Shown here: one piece after another, positions 12,362 to 23,690 of the stretch
Layout: every line of letters begins with the position of its first letter
How positions within the stretch are numbered: position 1 is the stretch's first letter
Assembly: GCA_037127255.1 (NCBI GenBank)
Contig: JBANSL010000013.1
Span: 25,577,688-25,641,687 of the forward strand
Length of the DNA stretch: 64,000 bases
Source of the DNA: Persicaria tinctoria
Lineage: Eukaryota; Streptophyta; Magnoliopsida; Caryophyllales; Polygonaceae
Reading direction: 5' to 3'
The notes under the pieces: generated by a model
What the model was told of the DNA's origin: nothing
Database searches by the model: none
Seen by the model: the letters and a program-made list of their open reading frames with translations, nothing else
Translations under genes and position numbers: made by a program

Positions 12362-12997
12362 GAGGTAATGGAAATTAAAGCTATTTATTCAAAATTTAAT
12401 GTTATCTCTTGCGATGAACCTGCAGGAAAACTTTTGAAACAAGAAGGGGCTAAGGCAGAATCCACGCTAGAGGAGGAACTAGTTGCTGCAAAATCAAGAG
12501 AGGAAGAGTTCTTCGACGATGCATTGTCGGCAGAACTAAACGACTCTCTCGGAATCGAGCAGATTTCCTCGACGTCGACCAATCTCCTCGATGTCGAGGA
12601 AACTTTCCCGAAATCGACGACGACTACTCCTCCAAAATAGGTAAGCCCCATAAATTTCCTCGATGTCGAGCAGTTATCCTCGACATTGACTACCTTCGTC
12701 CCTGCAGGCACACCAGAAGTCGAAGAAGCCAACTCGACGAGCACAATTTTCCTCGATATCGAGGAAAATAACTCGACATCGACCAAATATGCAGCCAAAG
12801 AAATTTCTGATTTTTTGGTTGATTCTGATCTTTTTAACTCGATGTCGAGTAGCTTCTTGCAACAGTACAGTCCTATGTCCGATTCAGCGTTGTCATCGAT
12901 GTATGCTTGGTCGACGCCAACTCTTGTAGCTGATTTGGATGCTTCTTTCATGAGGATTGAGACAGATTACCTAGGGGAGATCATGAAGACGGAGTAA
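12362..12997 (+). pseudogene. repeat-rich linker between protease and RT
   Basis: Two frames (12368-12640 and 12686-12997) hold low-complexity Ser/Thr/Asp/Glu sequence rather than a recognised domain. Positions about 12540-12930 contain many TCGAYRTCGA-type motifs, read in different frames as STSTN, LDVEE, FLDIEEN and NSMSS. Stops at 12638 and 12995. Typical Athila elements do not have such a long linker as far as I recall; here it is made of the family's own palindromic repeat. Confidence 0.6.
12540..12930 (+). repeat. TCGA-type palindromic motif cluster, protease/RT linker
   Basis: Many copies, including TCCTCGACGTCGACC, TCCTCGATGTCGAGG, TCCTCGATATCGAGG and AACTCGACATCGACC. Confidence 0.85.
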
Positions 12998-13009
12998 GTA
13001 GAGCCCATC

Positions 13010-14627
13010 TTGATTCCACAGGGCCCTTCTCCGGTGCTGAAACCCTTACCTGACACCCTTAGGTATGAATTTCTTGGTCCTGACTCTACTTTTCCTGTGA
13101 TTATCAGTGCTTCATTAAAAACACAGGAAGTAGACAAGCTAGTAGAAGTCCTTCGTACTCATAGGAAAGCCATTGGCTATTCTCTTGAGGACATAAAAGG
13201 TATTTCACCCATTACTTGTATGCATAGAATTCTTTTGGAAAATGATCACAGGGCAACAATTGAGCATCAAAGGAAGCTTAACCCCAATATGAAGGAGGTG
13301 GTCAAGAAAGAGATCATGCACATGCTAGACGCATGAATCATCCATCCAATCTCCGAAAACAAGTGAGTAAGTCCAGTTCATGTTGTCCCTAAGAAGGGTG
13401 GAATGACCGTTGAAGAGAATGAGAAGGGAGAGCTTGTTCCTAAAAGAATCACTACCAGCTGGCGGATGTGCATAGATTATAGAAAACTCAACACCGCCAC
13501 CAGGAAAGATCATTTCCCGCTCCACTTCATTGACCAGGTACTCGAAAGGTTAGCTGAACATGATTATTTTTGTTACCTGGATGGATATTCTAGTTTTTGG
13601 CAGGTTCCTATCCATCCTGAAGATCAAGAAAAGACAACCTTCACTTTCCCCTATGGAACTTTTGCATATAGGAGGATGCCCTTTGGCCTTTGCAATGCCC
13701 CTGCTACTCTTCAAAGGTGTATGATGGCCATCTTCTTCGACATAATAGAGGACATAGTAGAGGTATTTATGGATGATTTCTCTGTTTATGGTACTACTTT
13801 CGATATTTGTCTCTCTAACCTGCGCAGGGTACTCAAGCGTTGTGAAGAGACAAATTTGGTTCTCAACTAGGAAAAGTGCCACTTTATGGTAAGAAAGGTA
13901 TTGAGGTGGACAGGGCCAAAATAGAGCTAGTGGAAAAATTACCCCCACCATCATCCATTAAAGAGATAAGGAGTTTTCTTGGTCATGCTGGTTATATAGA
14001 AGGTTTATTCAAGATTTTTCTAAAATTGTCAAACCATTAACTAACCTTCTCATGAAAGATGTTAAGTTTGTGTTTTCTAGTGAATGTCTTGAAGCCTTCA
14101 ACAAAATGAAGGAAGCTCTTATCTCCGCTCCAATCATTCAATCGTCGGATTGGTCACTACCTTTTGAAATCATGTGTGATACCAGTGATTATGCCATGGG
14201 ATCAGTTCTAGGACAGCGGAAGGACAAGAAACTACATGCCATCTACTATGCAAGCAAGACTCTTGATGTGGTTCAGGCAAAGTACACCACAACGGAGAAA
14301 GAATTTTTGGCTGTGGTTTTTTCTTTTGAAAAATTTCGTTCTTATCTTGTTGGCTCTAAAGTTATTGTCCATACTGACCATGCTGCTCTTAGATATTTGA
14401 TGACAAAGAAGGATGCTAAGCCAAGGTTGTTAAGATGGGTGCTCCTACTTCAAGAGTTTGATGTTGAGCTAAAGGACAAAAATGGCATAAAGAATTTAGT
14501 CACCGATCATCTATCCAGGCTCCCCAAAGACATACTAGAGGAAGCCCAGGACACCACACCAATCGACGACTCTCGCCCAGACGAGCACCTGATACGGACT
14601 GACACAGTTTTCCTCGACATCGAGTAA
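13010..14627 (+). pseudogene. pol: Athila reverse transcriptase and RNase H, broken
   Basis: RT motifs are SWRMCIDYRKLN, DHFPLHFIDQVLERL, YLDGYSSFWQVPI, TFPYGTFAYRRMPFGLCNAP and the catalytic FMDDFSVYG (about 13770-13796). RNase H motifs are [29 protein letters not shown] and [11 protein letters not shown], ending [12 protein letters not shown]. Lesions: TGA at 13334 where Gly is expected, TAG at 13868 where Trp is expected, loss of roughly a dozen codons after CHFMV, and a frameshift near 14000. After RNase H the frame enters another TCGA-motif linker (14560-14627, closing with a TAA). Confidence 0.9.
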
Positions 14628-14805
14628 ACCAGGTGAGTATTCTTCTTTGCATGGATTTGAGCTGCAGGGTTACTCGACATCGACCAAAACTTCCTCGACG
14701 TCAACCAAAGCCAACTCGACGGACCACCTGAAGTCGAGCACAACACCAGCAGACAACACAGTTTCCTTGATATCGAGTAGTTTTACTCGATGTCGACCAA
14801 ACTCA
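14560..14805 (+). repeat. TCGA-type palindromic motif cluster, RNase H/integrase linker
   Basis: Includes TCCTCGACATCGAGT, TACTCGACATCGACC, TCCTCGACGTCAACC, CTTGATATCGAGT and TACTCGATGTCGACC. Confidence 0.85.
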
Positions 14806-16203
14806 GGTGAGTCTTTAGGTGAGATTTTTCGTATGGATTCCGGTGAGGATTTCTTATTTACCCCTCCTACTAGTCCTATACATGATATATATGCTATAAG
14901 AGGATCAAAGGTACCCTGGTATGCGGATTTCGCTAACTATCTTGCAGGAAATGAGATTCCGTCAGGACTATCCTCACAGGCAAAGAAGAAGTTCCTCCAC
15001 GACGTCAAGCAATATTATTGGGATGATCCTTACCTATTCAAACAAGGAAAGAACCATATCTTTAGACGTTGTATTCCGGAGGAGGAGGTGGAAAGTGTCA
15101 TTCGCCATTGCCATACTCTCCCTACAGGCAGACATGCAAAAGGCTTCAAAACTGCATCTAAGGTACTTCAATGTGGTTTTTATTGGCCTATTCTTTTCAG
15201 GGATGTGCAGGCTTATGTCACTTCATGCGATGAGTGCCAAAGAGCGGGCAACATTACTTGGAAGAATGGGACACCCCTCAGAGGGATTTTGAAGGTTGAG
15301 CTATTTGATGTGTGGGGAATTGAATTTATGGGACCATTCCCTGCTTCAGGACCTTACAAATACATCCTTGTGGCAGTCGACTATGTCTCTAAATGGGTTG
15401 AGGCTGTTGCAACTAGGACCAATGACGCGAAGGTAGTCTCAAAGTTTGTTAAAACTAACATATTTCCTCGCTCTGGTGTTCCTAGAGTTCTTATTTCAGA
15501 CGGTGGCTCACATTTCATCGAAAGAGGATTTGACGCTCTTTTGGCTAAGTATGGGGTGACGCACAGGGTGGCAACACCTTATCATCCCCAAACTAGTGGT
15601 TAAGTCGAGGTCTCTAATCGTCAAATCAAAGCCATCTTAGAAAAGACAGTCTCTTGCTCAAGGAAGGATTAGTCATCTAAGCTAGATGATGCGCTATGGG
15701 CTTATAGGACGGCTTACAAAACACCGATGCGGACAACTCCTTACAACTTGGTTTATGGCAAGTCTTACCATTTACATGTCGAACTGGACCATAAGGCAAT
15801 GTGGGCCCTCAAGGATCTCAACATGGATCTCGATGAGGCGGGTAAGAAATGCTTTATTGATTTGCAGGAGTTAGAGGAACTAAGATTGAAAGCCTATGAG
15901 AATGCTGAAATCTACAAAGAGCGCACAAAGAGATGGCACAATAAGAAATTGGTGCCAAAGACATATGAGGTAGGTGACAAAGTGCTTTTATATAATTCTA
16001 GACTGCGTCTGTTCCCAGGGAAGCTCAGGACAAGATGGAGTGGATCTTTCTTGGTTCACCACATATACCCTAATGGAGTAGTAGAATTAATTGGCACCGA
16101 CGGAACCACCTTTAAGGTAAATGGACACAGGGTCAAGAAATACTATGAAAAAGAAGACCCGGAAGAGGAGATTCGCGCCACCCTCGCGTTGGTCAAAGCC
16201 TAA
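14647..16203 (+). pseudogene. Athila integrase, broken
   Basis: The N-terminal 50 codons are again repeat-derived ([17 protein letters not shown]). The HHCC zinc domain is seen in VESVIRHCH...GRHAKGFKT...CDECQRAGN. In the catalytic core the first acidic position reads GIEFMGPF, with Glu where the family has Asp; the second Asp is in LISDGGSHF; the third acid is just after the TAA at 15601 in a SG-stop-VEVSNRQ context (CAA to TAA). A second stop, TAG at 15669, replaces an expected Trp. The C-terminal part ([19 protein letters not shown]) is an intact GPY/F-like end. Two stops plus the Asp-to-Glu change make it inactive. Confidence 0.88.
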
Positions 16204-16529
16204 AACAGGGAAGTGGGTCGAGCTAACGACTTAAAACTTAGCGCTTATGGGAGGCGACCCACTTTTCTTACTCATTTTTCTTTAATTCTCTTTTATTTTT
16301 TTTTTATTTTCTTGAAATTCGTGCATAATCTCTTCTCATGGTTAAATTCAGGCATTCAAAGTGATTCTCTATCAATCAGGTTCATCTAAATCGGGTAAGC
16401 TAATCAGGTAAGTGGGAGGTTTCAGGTAAGTTTTCTTTCTCTAAATAAAAAAAAACAGGTAATTTATTTACTTTTATTTTTATTTTCGGATTTTTTTTAT
16501 TTCTTTATTTAAAACCCTTACCTTAGAGC
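16204..16529 (+). other. Athila post-pol spacer
   Basis: Non-coding. It contains the conserved Athila block GTCGAGCTAACGACTTAAAA and GGGAGGCGACCCACTTTTC just after the pol stop, then T-rich sequence up to the hAT-like insertion. Confidence 0.6.
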
Positions 16530-17670
16530 TAGGGGTGTGCAGAAAAACCCGAAACCGAAAACACGACACGAAAACACGACAATACGACACGAAAAAACCC
16601 GAAACCGAAAAAACACGACACGAAAATGACACGAACCGAGAAAACACGGTTGTAAACGGTTCGTGTTCGGGTCGGGCAAATCGCCTTGTCGGGTACCCGA
16701 CACGAACCGTTTAATTTTTTATTTTATTTTAGGTTTGAAATAATAGTATTAGTATATATAAAGTCTGGAGAGTATCATTATGTTCTGCTAGCTCATTTGG
16801 TAGTAGCTTGTTGCCCAGATATGCATTCAACTTAGTGGCCCAAGTTCAAATCTCGCTAGACGCTAAGCTAATTGTTGTGGCCATTTTTTCCCTCCTCCCA
16901 TCTCGCCTTTTTTTTTTTAATCAATCGCCTTTTTTTTTTAAATACAGTATATATATTTCTATGTTAGATTGTTAGGTTGAACTATACAAACCCTAGCCGA
17001 CGGCCCGACACCGATAATCTCTTGTCTCTCTTCTTCTCCAATTCGGCAATTCAGATCCAGGCTCCAGTGCTCTCTCTCACTCGCTCTCTTGCTCTCCGCC
17101 ATGGAAGAAGGTTCCATTTTCGACTCGCCCTCCGCTCTCAATCGGAGAATCACACCCGACCTTCACCTCCTCCAGACCAGTGCGCTCGCCTTCACCTCCT
17201 CCCTCACTCCCTTGCTCTTCCATCTTTTCAGATCTGGCTAAAAGTTCCTACCGCCACCACCAGTCGCCACCACCAGCAAACGTCATCCTCTTCCTCACAA
17301 ATTCCCGGAGCTCTTCAGATCTAGCCAGATCTCGCTTGATTTCTCTCCAATTTTCGGTTTCTCCTCCTCCCCTTCTCGTTTTGGGTGGTTGTTGTTGAAG
17401 CCTCTTGTTCTGGTTCCCCAATTCAACAATGGATCTGAAATTGGATTTAGCGTTTTTTATTTGCAGATTCTTAATTTCTTGTTCAGCCATTTTTTTTTAA
17501 TGGTTCGTGGAGGGTTAACCGGTATCCGACACGGAACCGAATACCTTAACCGTGTCAGGTACTCGGGTTATGACGGTTCGGATATGGTTCGGCCATTTTG
17601 AGCTTATCGGTTTCGGGTACCCGACATGATTATCCGGTTTGTGTCGGGTACCCGGTTATGCACACCCCTA
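16530..17670. mobile_element. hAT-like non-autonomous element
   Basis: Terminal inverted repeats TAGGGGTGTGCA (16530-16541) and TGCACACCCCTA (17659-17670) are exact. The subterminal parts carry clustered CCCGA/CGACACGA and GGGTACCCGACA repeats in inverted arrangement. Flanking 8-mers CTTAGAGC and CTTACAAT agree at five of eight positions, compatible with a decayed 8-bp hAT duplication. The interior (about 16970-17400) looks like a promoter and 5' leader (AACCCTAGCCGACGG, then pyrimidine-rich) without a transposase, so it is probably a deletion derivative. Confidence 0.75.
16785..16935 (+). mobile_element. tRNA-derived SINE inside the hAT-like element
   Basis: A pol III A box, TAGCTCATTTGGTAGTAGC (16789-16807), and a B box, AAGTTCAAATCTCGCT (16842-16857), occur at tRNA-like spacing. 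A short unrelated body and T-rich tails (about 16908-16941) follow. It is not a usable tRNA gene because the rest of the cloverleaf is not formed. Orientation plus. Confidence 0.6.
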
Positions 17671-18796
17671 CTTACAATTGTCTCTTTCCTCCTCCTTCCT
17701 CGACCTCGAAGAAACCCTAAGCCGACACAGCCGCCTCTTGCTCTCGCTCTCCCTGCCCGCCACCATCTTCATCCTCTCGCTCACCTCCTTCCTCGCATCT
17801 CGCTGCCCACTGCCAGCCACACAAGCCGAGTTTCGGCCACCATCCGAGTCCACCAAGCCATATCCGCGCACCCAGCAGCGCCGCCGACACCCAGCCTCCT
17901 TCCTCCACTTCTGCCCAGTTTTCCCGTCGTCGAACACCTTACCTCACCCCGTTTCCAGCCTTCCCTAGTTCGGATCCACCCCCTCCGACCACCCAGCAAC
18001 ACTGTCGAAAGCCTCGCCCCCTCTCTTTTCTTGCTGCCTGCCCAGATCTGCTTTGATGATCACCTCCCCACTCCAGATCCGGCCACCTCTCACCACATCT
18101 GGCCTTCTTGAGCCCAGATCCACCACCTCCAAACACCCACAGCCCCTCGCCGAGCCCAGTTCGCCTTCCTCGCGCCCTGCCCAATTCAAACCTGCCGGCC
18201 ACTGTGTGATTCTTGCACAAATCCGAACTACCCACCCCTTAATTTTCTCTAAATTACATATTTGTTCCCATCTTTTGCAACTCTTCTGGTATGATTTCTC
18301 TCTCAATGCACTTTATTTTCATATTTATCCTATGAAGAACCTAGGTAGATATTTGATATTGAGTTGATATTTGATTGTCTAGGGTTTGAAATTTGTAGGG
18401 GAAATTGACATTTATTTTATTAGGGTTGGTTATTTATGGAAATTGCTATATTTGATGGGCTAATTTTTTATATATCTAAAAGTTTTCCATACTTAGTTCA
18501 TTTATGTTATCAAAGAAATTCATGAGATTTGAGGATTTATTACATATTATATTTGCCGATTTTTTGAGTTTTAGGGCTTTATTTAAAATTCATATATATG
18601 TTGCATTATTGTTTCATTTTATGAATTGTTACGTGGTTTGATGATATAAATCTTCCTTATGCTTATTTAGTATATCTTATAGGCTAGTTTATGAACTAAG
18701 TATGGGGTTGTTTTCTTTGGATATTATCTTATAAAGGGTATTTAATTTTGCAAAAATTAATAACTTGATAATTGATGATGAGGACACATATATGCT
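17671..18796 (+). other. Athila spacer with leader-like sequence, no gene
   Basis: Positions 17690-18240 are C/T-rich with GAAACCCTAAGCCGACACAG, resembling a 5' leader. Positions 18240-18780 are AT-rich, intron-like sequence. Frames here are short and overlap in many phases, which is expected from the pyrimidine bias. The layout (leader, intron-like region, then an ORF) suggests a second transcription unit for the post-integrase ORF; this is inference. Confidence 0.4.
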
Positions 18797-18851
18797 GGCT
18801 CAGGATCTAGCAGCACGGGCTGAGAATGACCCTGCTGCTAGATCCTGAGCC
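18797..18851. other. perfect 19-bp inverted repeat (hairpin)
   Basis: GGCTCAGGATCTAGCAGCA (18797-18815) and its exact reverse complement (18833-18851) are separated by a 17-base loop. It lies at the start of the post-integrase ORF region. Confidence 0.95.
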
Positions 18852-18859
18852 GGGTTCAC

Positions 18860-20027
18860 TTCCAGCTGGGCAACAGGCGGTTCACCAGGACCTTGGAACA
18901 GATCAGCGCCGCCTTTTACTTCCGCCACACCACCAACCCTTTCCACATCCATGACACAGATGTGATGTGGCACTATATGTCTGCGTCTTACAACCTACCG
19001 GGGAAACCACCTTCACAACCAACATTGTCAGTCCTCTTTTCGCTACCAGTATGAGGATTCTGGGCAGCACTATTTGGGCCCACCTAGAGCTACGACGGCC
19101 CATTCATCCAGAGATAGAGTGCCTCCGGCGGATGCTCTTCAAGTCTAACCCCCTGCCGCTCCCCTATGCTTGGCTTGAGCACTGTGTCTCCCGCAGGAAC
19201 CATCCCCGTGTAGCCATCTACGACGGTTGTATAGTGGCTATCCTAGCTCTCCACCTAGAGGTCCCAGTCCATGAGTACACTGCGTGGAATGTGATGAGGA
19301 TCAACTTTGCGTCCCTGCAGAAGGGACGTATTATTACACGCTGCCACAACAGATGGGTCCATTATAGATTTCATGTACCCATTCGGCAGGAGTTGATGGA
19401 TCTGCACCGAGTCCGTGACTGGTACACCACTTGGACAGGGGTGGATTACCACCCTACCATTGACCTAGCCGCTGACCCTACACTGAGGGACGAGCCTATC
19501 TTCGACGGCCAGGACATAGCGGTCGACCCCCATCCAGAGCATGCAGATGGTGAGGACCAAGGAGATGACAACAACAACATGGCTGACAACCCACATGCCT
19601 CCCACCACTCACACCACTCCTACCACTCCCACCAGTAGATACCCTCTCACCACTCTCACCATACACAGCAGGCTCACCATGCTGGAGGATATTCAGCTGA
19701 GATGGTCTCTGAGATGCGCCAGATGCGGGAGTTACAGGCTACCATGTTTGAACACATGCAATCCTTGACGCTCAGAGTGGACACCATCGATAGCCGCCAG
19801 GAGCACCTGATTTCAGCTACCTCAAATCACCATTCCTATGTTAGAGAAACTTTCGGCGGCATGGATCAGGGCTTCTGGGGCCGGCCGTCACAGTTCCAGA
19901 GATAAGGGAGTACCCACGACGCTGGTGGATCTTCTTCACAACAGCCTGGTAGCTCTTCCCATGGAGGAGCTCCTGACTACCCGGTCGGATACCACCTTCC
20001 ATACTCCGGTCCACCACCGCCCCAGTG
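18860..20027 (+). pseudogene. Athila post-integrase ORF (ATHILA ORF-1-like / env position), degenerate
   Basis: The main open part (18967-19638) includes NIVSPLFATSMRILGSTIW, HPEIECLRRMLFKS, LPYAWLEHCVSRR and YDGCIVAILALHLEVPVHEY, resembling the protein family called ATHILA ORF-1 in plant elements. It ends in an Asp/Asn and His/Ser-rich tail (ASHHSHHSYHSHQ) cut by TAG at 19636. A further frame (19702-19905) continues with a coiled-coil-like MRQMRELQATMFEHMQSL. No signal peptide or transmembrane segment is visible, so an envelope function is not supported. Function unknown. Confidence 0.55.
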
Positions 20028-21377
20028 AGCAGCCATGTATATTTTTTTTTTCTCCCTTTTGGTTATATTTCTTTGATAGTGAGGACACTGTCTATTTTAA
20101 GTATGGGGTGGGAGTAAAGACTTTATGCAGGATTTTATTTGTTTTTTATGTGCTTTCAAGACTTTATTTTTTATTTTTAAGTTTCATTCTATGGTTTGTA
20201 TCAGATTTAATTAAGACATAGCACAACTCTGTATTTGAGTTTAGTTGCATGTTTGCATGGTTGATTTCTATATTATTCGAAACATGCACTTTTAAAGAAA
20301 GTTGTAAGGACATCACCCAAGCTTGCAAAAAGTTCAAAGAAAAGAGTCATGGAAGCCAAGGCAACACTCGACGATGCAAATGATGGATTTGTTAGAGATA
20401 TTGCACAAGATTGCCTAGAAAAGGGAAGTCTCAATGACGTGCGAATTTTTATGGTAAAACCACAAAAGTGAGGTAAGTTGATGTTGCTTTTGACATTATG
20501 CACAATAAGAGGATGGAGGATTTCAAGTTCCATATATGCTCATTTTTATACTTCTAGCCATACCATTACCCAAATGCACAACAAAAGCCATATTATAAGC
20601 CTTATTTGCCTCTACATCATTATTGCTCCACATATGCCTTATATTGCTCATTTTTACCTTATACCCTATCCGGGAATTATGTTGAAAATGAAATTCATTT
20701 TATGGAGCTATTCTATGGTTTGTTGTGTTGTTATGACATTATTGGAGTTTGGCATGGAAAATTCAGTTTTATGGAAAATTTAATGAGTGAGAAAAAAATC
20801 CGGTCACCTCAGGAGATAAAGGTAGATCGACCCTGCCTGCGTTGAGATAATAGTTCCGCAGGATGGGACACAATGTGAGGAGTCCAAAGCACTAAGTATC
20901 CGGAGCCATTCATGACACCCATGTTTGCGACTCGCGAGAAGGAAGTGCTGAGGTTAGAGAGGTAAAAGCATTATTATTGATAAAAGCATTATGAAAGGTG
21001 ATGAATCTTATGCAGAAGGAATGTGGTTGAGAAAGTTCGGAAATAATGCATTTCCCTGGATTTAACATCACATGGCCAGAAACTGCCCACCTTTAGCCTT
21101 TTACCTATCTACTCCGTTTTGAGCTGAAATAAAATCCTCTTGATTATTGTTGCTTTGTCACATAAAATTGTTTTAGTATAAACCTCCTTTTGTGTGCAGA
21201 AATTGCTTTTCATTCACAGGCACATATTTGTAGGCACCAAGTACCTTTTCAAGGATGGCAATTGAGTGTTGGGTAATATTACAATGAATCCATTATGTTG
21301 AGAGTCTTTGCAAGTTTCCCCTGAATAACCATCCAAGTTATTGATTGGGGACAAGCAAGCTTAAGTATGGGGTGATT
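20028..21377 (+). other. Athila 3' untranslated region and polypurine tract
   Basis: Non-coding. TTTTAAGTATGGGGTGGG (20096-20113) and TTAAGTATGGGGTGATT (21361-21377) are the paired PPT-like sequences common in Athila elements; the second directly precedes the LTR. No gene is seen between them. Confidence 0.7.
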
Positions 21378-21670
21378 TGATGTCCACTAAAATAGTCATG
21401 TTTTTATGCACATTTTAGCACCTTATTCTATATACTTTGCATATTTCGGGCTGGGAATAGGTTGAATTTATGTAATATATGCTTATTTGCAAGAAATAGA
21501 GGTCTACATAAGTTTTGGTTTAATATTGCAGAATTTGGAGCCATTTTGGGACAAAACCAAGAAGAGAAAGTTGAAGTCGAGTTCTACTCGATTTCGAGGA
21601 AACTTCCTCGATATCGAAAAAAATGTGTGAAGCCAAACCTGATCAAGGAGGAGCTGATCGAGAAGCTGAG

Positions 21671-22660
21671 AACAAGACAACTCGAGAAATGTTTTTACTC
21701 GATGTCGAGGTTCCTCGACATCGAGTAAACCCAGCACCACACGTGATCGAGGATCCGAGGAGAAGCTACTCGAGTTAGCCAGACAAGCCGAGACCGACGA
21801 CAAAATTCCTCGATATCGAGTAAATTACTCGATATCGACCAAGCCAGAACCACATGTCCGAGCCAAGTCGGGAAGAGGCTGCTCTAGAAAGCCAGGCCAG
21901 CCAAGTCGATGACACATTTCCTCGATATCGACCAAAAATCCTTCTGGGCCGTGTAACGTTGTTGGGATGTCCAAGTCGAGTTGGGATGTTGGGATCCAAA
22001 TCTATCCGAGTCTATCAAGGATTTATCCATGGAGGGAATATTATCGACTTATGCCAAGAGATAAAGAGATATTTAGATATTCCTTTTAGAATTAATGTTT
22101 TATCTTTATTTAAGTTTTATCTTTATATATAGATATAGATTGTTTTCCTTGAGTAGCAAGGAAAACAAGACAACTCGAGAAATGTTTTTACTCGATGTCG
22201 AGGTATTTCCTCGATATCGACTAAACCCAGCACCACACGTGATCGAGGATCCGAGGAGAAGCTACTCGAGTTAGCCAGACAAGCCGAGACCGACGACAAA
22301 ACTCCTCGATATCGAGTAAATTACTCGATATCGACCAAGCCAGAACCACATGTTCGAGCCAAGTCGGGTAGAGGCTGCTCGAGAAAGCCAGGCCAGCCAA
22401 GTCGATGACACATTTCCTCGATATCGACCAAAAATCCTTCTGGGCCGCGTAACGTTGTTGGGATGTCCAAGTCGAGTTGGGATGTTGGGATCCAAATCTA
22501 TCCGAGTCTATCAAGGATTTATCCATGGAGGGAAGATTATCGACTTATGCCAAGAGATAAAGAGATATTTAGATATTCCTTTTAGAATTAATGTTTTATC
22601 TTTATTTAAGTTTTATCTTTATATATAGATATAGATTGTTTTCCTTGAGTAGCAAGGATT
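21671..22660 (+). repeat. 493-bp tandem duplication inside the LTR
   Basis: Unit 1 (21671-22163) and unit 2 (22164-about 22660) start with the same AACAAGACAACTCGAG and end with GATTGTTTTCCTTGAGTAGC. They differ at few positions. The duplicated 92-aa frames (21854 and 22350) are shadows of this repeat. Each unit contains several palindromic TCGA motifs. Confidence 0.95.
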
Positions 22661-22671
22661 AACCCCTATAA

Positions 22672-22679
22672 ATAAAGCT
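22672..22679 (+). promoter_or_regulatory. TATA box of the Athila LTR
   Basis: TATAAATA in a CCCC-TATAAATAAAGCTC context, conserved in inverted form (TTTATTTATAG) at about 31770 in the other LTR. Probable core promoter of the element family. Confidence 0.6.
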
Positions 22680-23690
22680 CATGGGGCTGAGTTTTATTCA
22701 TTCAATTTCAAAGACACAATTACACATAGAGTTTAGGAGTTCAAAGGTTTTAGGGTTTTGGCATTCTACGAAAGTTGGAGTGCCGGGATTGTAAAGACTT
22801 TGAATTTAGTTTATGCAAGTTATTTCTTTTCAATCAATGTCTGCGATTGCGATGAGACGCGAGTAGTCCACCTACTTCTAGGGTTGGGGTGAGCCCAACG
22901 AGAGCCATGTTGGTGGATTAGCGATTGCAAAAGGAGGTATTTTGTCGTTATCATACTCTATTCTATGTGCTTCATCTTTGATTGAGAAATTGAAGAACTC
23001 ATGTTGTGAAACTTGGGTAGTACTTAGGATTTTTATTCGAAAGATTATAAATTCTAATTATGAAAAGGAATAGATAAAATTAGGGTTATTTATCGCGAGA
23101 TTTATATTCCTACTTGTCTGACTGGGTGAAAGCCTTCTCCTTTATCGATAAAGTCGCCGCCTTTTATGATTTATATTCAGCTTTCATGGTAATCGTTGTC
23201 GCAAACCCTAATCTTGGAAGTTCTCTTTAATCCATCGGTTAAGATTCGAAATTTGCTTGTTTTTACTTTATGCTTTTCCTCGATATCGACCAAAACTGGT
23301 CGACATCGACTACTGATTTTCGATCGCCTAGATCGCCGTAGCTTCTAAACTGTAGGAACTCGACAAAGGCTTCCTCGACATTGACATATTTACTCGATAT
23401 CGAGTAAACCTTCTCGATATCGACCAAAGGCCAGTGACTTCTGCCTGCTCTGCTTCAACTTGTCCGATCTCCTGTCGACTAAACCCTAGTCGAGATCGGG
23501 TAATCTGTAAGTCGATTTCTGCCATGAGATTTCTCCGCTGCCTAGGATCCACTGACCAGCTTCCTCGAGGATCGAACCTGACTTTCTCTTGCTATACCGG
23601 GAGGGAGTCTTGAACATTATTTGTTGGGATCGAATTGGTTTGCGTTATTTTATTCGTATTTAATTTGCATCTCGATTTCCTCCTACAACA

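Larger units (their letters stand above)
11073..23690 (+). mobile_element. 5'-truncated Athila-type Ty3/gypsy retrotransposon
   Basis: Order is gag tail, protease, RT/RNase H, integrase, a long spacer, a post-integrase ORF, a polypurine tract and the 3' LTR. Integrase after RNase H defines gypsy. The FMDDFSVYG box, the protease motif LGASVSIMP, and the post-pol block with GCTAACGACTTAAAACTTAG and GGGAGGCGACCCA are typical of Athila elements. The 5' LTR, PBS and most of gag are missing: sequence left of about 11073 is unrelated. Many stops and frameshifts are present. A hAT-like element is inserted at 16530-17670. Confidence 0.88.
21378..23690 (+). repeat. 3' LTR of the Athila-type element
   Basis: Starts TGATGTCCACTAAAATAG directly after the PPT and ends about CTCCTACAACA. 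It is about 2.3 kb, including an internal tandem duplication. A TATA box (CCTATAAATAAAG, about 22670-22682) and the block GGGTTGGGGTGAGCCCAACG (22881-22900) are also found inverted at 31520-31780 in the second LTR, which supports the LTR assignment. It contains many CTCGATATCGAG-type motifs. The end coordinate is inferred from the CA and similarity to the other copy. Confidence 0.75.

Noticed and set aside
17626..18306. Overlapping 60-160 aa frames on both strands with Pro/Ser or Arg/Gly bias
   Set aside because: Product of pyrimidine-rich leader-like sequence; no domains and many overlapping phases.
18860..20027. Envelope protein at the Athila post-integrase position
   Set aside because: No signal peptide or transmembrane segment is visible; kept only as an ORF of unknown function.
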